In this document: one piece after another, positions 61,312 through 64,000 of the stretch
Layout of the letters: the number at the start of each line of letters is the position of its first letter
Position numbering within the stretch: the first letter of the stretch is position 1
From: Desulfovibrionaceae bacterium
GTDB taxonomy: Bacteria > Desulfobacterota > Desulfovibrionia > Desulfovibrionales > Desulfovibrionaceae
Direction: 5' to 3'
Assembly (NCBI GenBank): GCA_028689675.1
Contig: JAQVCS010000003.1
Span: 62,001-126,000, forward strand
DNA: 64,000 bases
Notes under the pieces: model-generated
Told to the model about the DNA's origin: nothing
Databases searched by the model: none
Seen by the model: only the letters and a program-made list of their open reading frames with translations
Position numbers and translations under genes: made by a program

Positions 61312-62463
61312 TTATTTGCCTTCAGCCTGTTTTTGGGGCGCAGCTTTTTGTGCTTGCTGGGTAGCCTGAGCCTGCTGTTCTTTGGGGTCTACAATGCGCA
61401 CAGTTGCCCCAGGGCGGGCTTTTATCAAGCCTTCCAGCACAATGCGTTCCCCGCCCTTCAGACCTTCTTCTACAAGGTAGTTTTCACCAATGGATAGGCT
61501 GATTTTCAAGGGAGCTGGCTGGATTTTATTGTCTGGTGTCACAATCATGGCCAATGAGCCTTTTTGGGTCATCATAACGGCTTTTTGGGGAATAAGGATG
61601 GCGTTTTTCAAAATATCGCCTTCCATAAAAATGCGTACATATTGCCCCGGCATCATGTGGTTATCGGCATTAGGGAAGGTAGCACGCGCCTTGATAGCCC
61701 CTGTGTTTGGCTCTACCTGCGTGTCTATAAAGTCTACCACGCCTTCCTGATCATACATGCTGCCGTCAAGCAGGCGCAATTTTGCCTTATATATGCCATT
61801 TTGGGGGAAAATAAGGCGGCCTTGGGCGGCCAAGGTTTGGCGGCGCATACGCTCTGGCCCAGCAATGGAAAAGTTCACATTCATAGGGTCAGTTTTATTA
61901 ATGGACGTAAGCAGCGTGCCTGCATTGACCAAGTTGCCCACAGTCAGGCTTTCTTTGCTGGTATAGCCAGAAACAGGCGCAACAACAGAGCAGTATTCTA
62001 AATTGATTTTTGCCTGCCGTAATGAAGCCCGAGCGCTTTCAAAAGCGGCGCGGGCAGTGTCGCGGTCTTTTTGGCTGACGGCATTTTGGGCAAACAGGGG
62101 CTGGATGCGCTTCCATTCACGCGAAGCGCTGTCAAACTGGGCAGCAGCCTGCTGCACCAACGCTTCGTATTGATCACGTTCAATTTCAAAGAGCAATTGC
62201 CCTTCTTGAACGTATTGCCCCTCAGTGTATAAGCGTTTTTCAATATTGCCCTGCACACGGGCATATAAGGAAACTGCGCGCGAGCCTTCAGTTTGTGCCT
62301 GATAGGCGGCTGGCCAAGGGCTGTCTTGTGCTTTTACTTCAAAAATGCTCACAGGCATGGGCGGCATTTGCTGCTGGGCAGTACCCTTATCTTTCTCGCA
62401 AGCGGCGAGCAAAGCAATTGTTAGCGTAAGGGTCAAAAAAAGTGGAGAAAAATATTTTTTCAT
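61312..62463 (-). CDS. RND periplasmic adaptor (membrane fusion) lipoprotein
   Basis: 383 residues from the ATG at 62463. A lipoprotein signal ends ALLAACEKDKG. A lipoyl-like domain split by an alpha-helical hairpin (about 95-165) and a beta-barrel domain follow, and the C-terminus is Gln/Ala/Lys-rich. First gene of the pump operon; no regulator gene (TetR-type) is visible next to it. It links the inner-membrane pump with the outer-membrane duct. Confidence 0.93.
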   Translation of the reverse strand: MKKYFSPLFLTLTLTIALLAACEKDKGTAQQQMPPMPVSIFEVKAQDSPWPAAYQAQTEGSRAVSLYARVQGNIEKRLYTEGQYVQEGQLLFEIERDQYEALVQQAAAQFDSASREWKRIQPLFAQNAVSQKDRDTARAAFESARASLRQAKINLEYCSVVAPVSGYTSKESLTVGNLVNAGTLLTSINKTDPMNVNFSIAGPERMRRQTLAAQGRLIFPQNGIYKAKLRLLDGSMYDQEGVVDFIDTQVEPNTGAIKARATFPNADNHMMPGQYVRIFMEGDILKNAILIPQKAVMMTQKGSLAMIVTPDNKIQPAPLKISLSIGENYLVEEGLKGGERIVLEGLIKARPGATVRIVDPKEQQAQATQQAQKAAPQKQAEGK

Positions 62464-62619
62464 GTGTAAACTCCGACAAGGCGGTTGGATTAACGCGGGC
62501 ATAGGGGAGCAATGCCCCCAAACTATGCAATGCCGATAAAAAAAGCATATTTCAGAGGCAAAATCAAGGCAGATTAAAAAGGTTACTGCAGAGTATGGTC
62601 TGGTTTTAATAAGTAATTA

Positions 62620-62661
62620 CAGGTGGTTACGATACCGTATGGAAATTGTCGTAACCACCTG
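62620..62661. terminator. 13-bp perfect palindrome between topA and the RND operon
   Basis: CAGGTGGTTACGA (62620-62632) and TCGTAACCACCTG (62649-62661) with 16 nt between, followed on the plus strand by ATTTTTTTA. It may terminate topA transcription, but the good T-run lies on the plus strand where no gene ends. It may also be an operator for the RND operon starting 157 bp away. Confidence 0.55.
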
Positions 62662-62740
62662 ATTTTTTTAGATATATATTTTCAGACTTTATTTTGCCCT
62701 GCGTGGCGCGTACAGCCTTGCGGTAGCTATACGCAAGGGG

Positions 62741-64000
62741 CTATTTGTCCCCCTCTTCGGGGGCAACATAGCCGCAGGTTTTTACAGGGCACATCACCTT
62801 TTTGCCGCCACCGCGCAGTATCTTTTCCACCAGCAGGGGCGAGCCGCATTGCGGGCAGGGGCGGGGCAGGGGGCGATCCCACGAGGCATAGTCGCACTTG
62901 GGGTATTGGTCACAGGAATAAAATACCTTGCCCCTTTTGGTGCTTTTTTCCACCAAAGTGCCGGTGCAGCCTTCATTTGGGCAGGGCACGCCAGTGGAAA
63001 GGGGTGCGGCATAGGTGCACTTGGGGTAGCCTGTGCAGGCAATAAAACGGCTGCCTGTGCGGGCATGCTTGATGACCAAATCCATTCCGCATTGCGGGCA
63101 GGTTCCCACTACTTCGCGGTTGGGCACTTGCTTTTCCACAAGCTGAATATTGCCCTCGTCATCGCGGGTAAAATTGGAGGTATAGCGGCATTCGGGGTAG
63201 CCTGAGCAGGCCAAAAAGGTGCCTGTTTTGCCAAATTTTACCAGCATGGCTTTGCCGCATTCGGGGCAAATGATGTCTGTTTCCACCCCTGTTTTCAGGG
63301 TTTTCATATTTTTGGCGGCTGCGTCTAATGTGGGGTTAAATTTTTCGGTAAAGCCCTGCATGAGTGCCACCCAGTTTTCCCCCCCCTCGGCCACCTTATC
63401 CAAATCATTTTCCATCTGCGCGGTAAAGCCCACATCCATTAGGGTAGAAAAATGCTGGCGCAGCTGGCCGCACACGACATTGCCTAAATCTGTAGGGGCA
63501 AAGTGCTTGTCTTCCAGCTGCACATATTCGCGATCTTGCAGGGTGGAGATAATGGCGGCATAGGTGGAGGGGCGGCCAATGCCCAGTTCTTCCAGCTCGC
63601 GCACAAGCGAGGCTTCGGTGTAGCGGGGGCGGGGTTGGGTGAATTTTTGTTCCTTGCTCAGGCTGTGCACGTCCAGCACCTGCCCTTGCTGCAAGGGGGG
63701 CAGCTCGCCTTCGGCAAGCTCTTCGGGCACAGTGCCTTGCTCGGCGGCCTGCGGCGCAGGCTTGTTTTTGTTTACATTGGGCAGGGCTGCCAGCCAGCCA
63801 GCAAAAAGCAGACGCTCGCCTTTAGCTTTCCACTCGGTATGGGCACAGGCAATGCTGACATTGGTGTCATAAAATTGCGCGCTTGCCATTTGCGAAGCCA
63901 TAAAGCGCGACCAGATAAGGCGATATATATTATACTGTTCTGGCGGCAGGTCGGCCTTTACTTCTTCTGGTGTCAGGCTCACATCTACAGGGCGCACCGC
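62741..64000 (-). CDS. topA: DNA topoisomerase I, C-terminal part
   Basis: 420 residues are visible; the N-terminal part with the Toprim domain lies beyond the window edge. The start shows the ALVRELEELGIGRPSTYAAI-type segment (domain IV region), then FTAQMENDLDKVAEG. Four zinc-ribbon repeats end the protein (CPECGKAMLV..C, CPQCGMDLVI..C, CPNEGCTGTL..C, CPQCGSPLLV..C). It relaxes negative supercoils. An acidic linker (EELAEGELPPLQQG) is near residue 96 of the visible part. Confidence 0.96.
   Translation of the reverse strand, partial: AVRPVDVSLTPEEVKADLPPEQYNIYRLIWSRFMASQMASAQFYDTNVSIACAHTEWKAKGERLLFAGWLAALPNVNKNKPAPQAAEQGTVPEELAEGELPPLQQGQVLDVHSLSKEQKFTQPRPRYTEASLVRELEELGIGRPSTYAAIISTLQDREYVQLEDKHFAPTDLGNVVCGQLRQHFSTLMDVGFTAQMENDLDKVAEGGENWVALMQGFTEKFNPTLDAAAKNMKTLKTGVETDIICPECGKAMLVKFGKTGTFLACSGYPECRYTSNFTRDDEGNIQLVEKQVPNREVVGTCPQCGMDLVIKHARTGSRFIACTGYPKCTYAAPLSTGVPCPNEGCTGTLVEKSTKRGKVFYSCDQYPKCDYASWDRPLPRPCPQCGSPLLVEKILRGGGKKVMCPVKTCGYVAPEEGDK

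Overview
The window comes from a sulfate-reducing bacterium of the Desulfovibrionaceae type. The diagnostic block is at 12.3-20.6 kb: aprBA (APS reductase), qmoABC (its menaquinone-linked membrane partner) and the conserved gene that follows qmoC in Desulfovibrio. The remaining core genes (bioF-bioG-bioC, hisH-hisF, metK, prfA, recD2, rpmE) have the bacterial operon organisation expected of this group. There is no rRNA, tRNA, CRISPR array, recognisable insertion sequence or phage module. The DNA is moderately GC-rich.

Layout. 1-7.4 kb: an accessory redox locus. It contains a cut-off SLC13-type anion transporter, an NAD(P)-linked Fe-S flavoprotein of the GltD type, two fumarate-reductase/AprA-superfamily flavoproteins, an AprB-like 2[4Fe-4S] ferredoxin and a LysR regulator. 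A 44-bp element is present in front of both transcription units (4294-4337 and 7501-7544, 38 of 44 bases identical), which ties them into one regulon. 7.8-12 kb: a membrane acyltransferase, slyX, a YgiQ-type radical SAM protein, an EF-hand protein and aroQ. 12.3-20.6 kb: qmo and apr operons, each closed by a hairpin terminator. 21-23.2 kb: a chorismate-mutase-like/EPSP-synthase-like fusion with an Arg/Gly/Glu repeat tail, plus a small overlapping coiled-coil gene. 23.2-25.8 kb: biotin genes bioF-bioG-bioC. 25.9-29.4 kb: PEBP-like lipoprotein, aminotransferase, HU/IHF protein and an Elp3-like radical SAM protein. 29.4-29.8 kb: a non-coding array of hairpins that includes an imperfect tandem duplication.

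29.8-34.8 kb: a ZraPSR-like metal/envelope-stress system with two ZraP-like periplasmic proteins, each behind a sigma-54 promoter, beside the histidine kinase and the NtrC-type regulator, then an HD phosphohydrolase. 34.8-43 kb: ispH, tlyA, rpmE-DUF1385-prfA, an acyl-CoA ligase with an unusual coiled-coil tail, and rimO. 43-54.3 kb: a putative papain-fold protein, metK, aroC, recD2, a TauE/SafE exporter, hisH-hisF, a 36-residue basic protein, an FmdB zinc ribbon, purB and pyrE. 54.6-62.5 kb: a CNNM/CBS protein, a secreted unknown and an RND efflux operon. 62.7-64 kb: the C-terminal part of topA, cut by the window edge.

How it fits together. Sulfate respiration runs through AprBA with electrons from QmoABC. 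The 1-7.4 kb locus looks like a second, cytoplasmic flavoprotein respiratory or detoxifying module: an anionic substrate would be imported by the SLC13 carrier and reduced (or oxidised) by flavoprotein/ferredoxin units coupled to NAD(P)H through the GltD-like protein, all under LysR control. Its substrate cannot be read from sequence and it is the best candidate here for an undescribed system.
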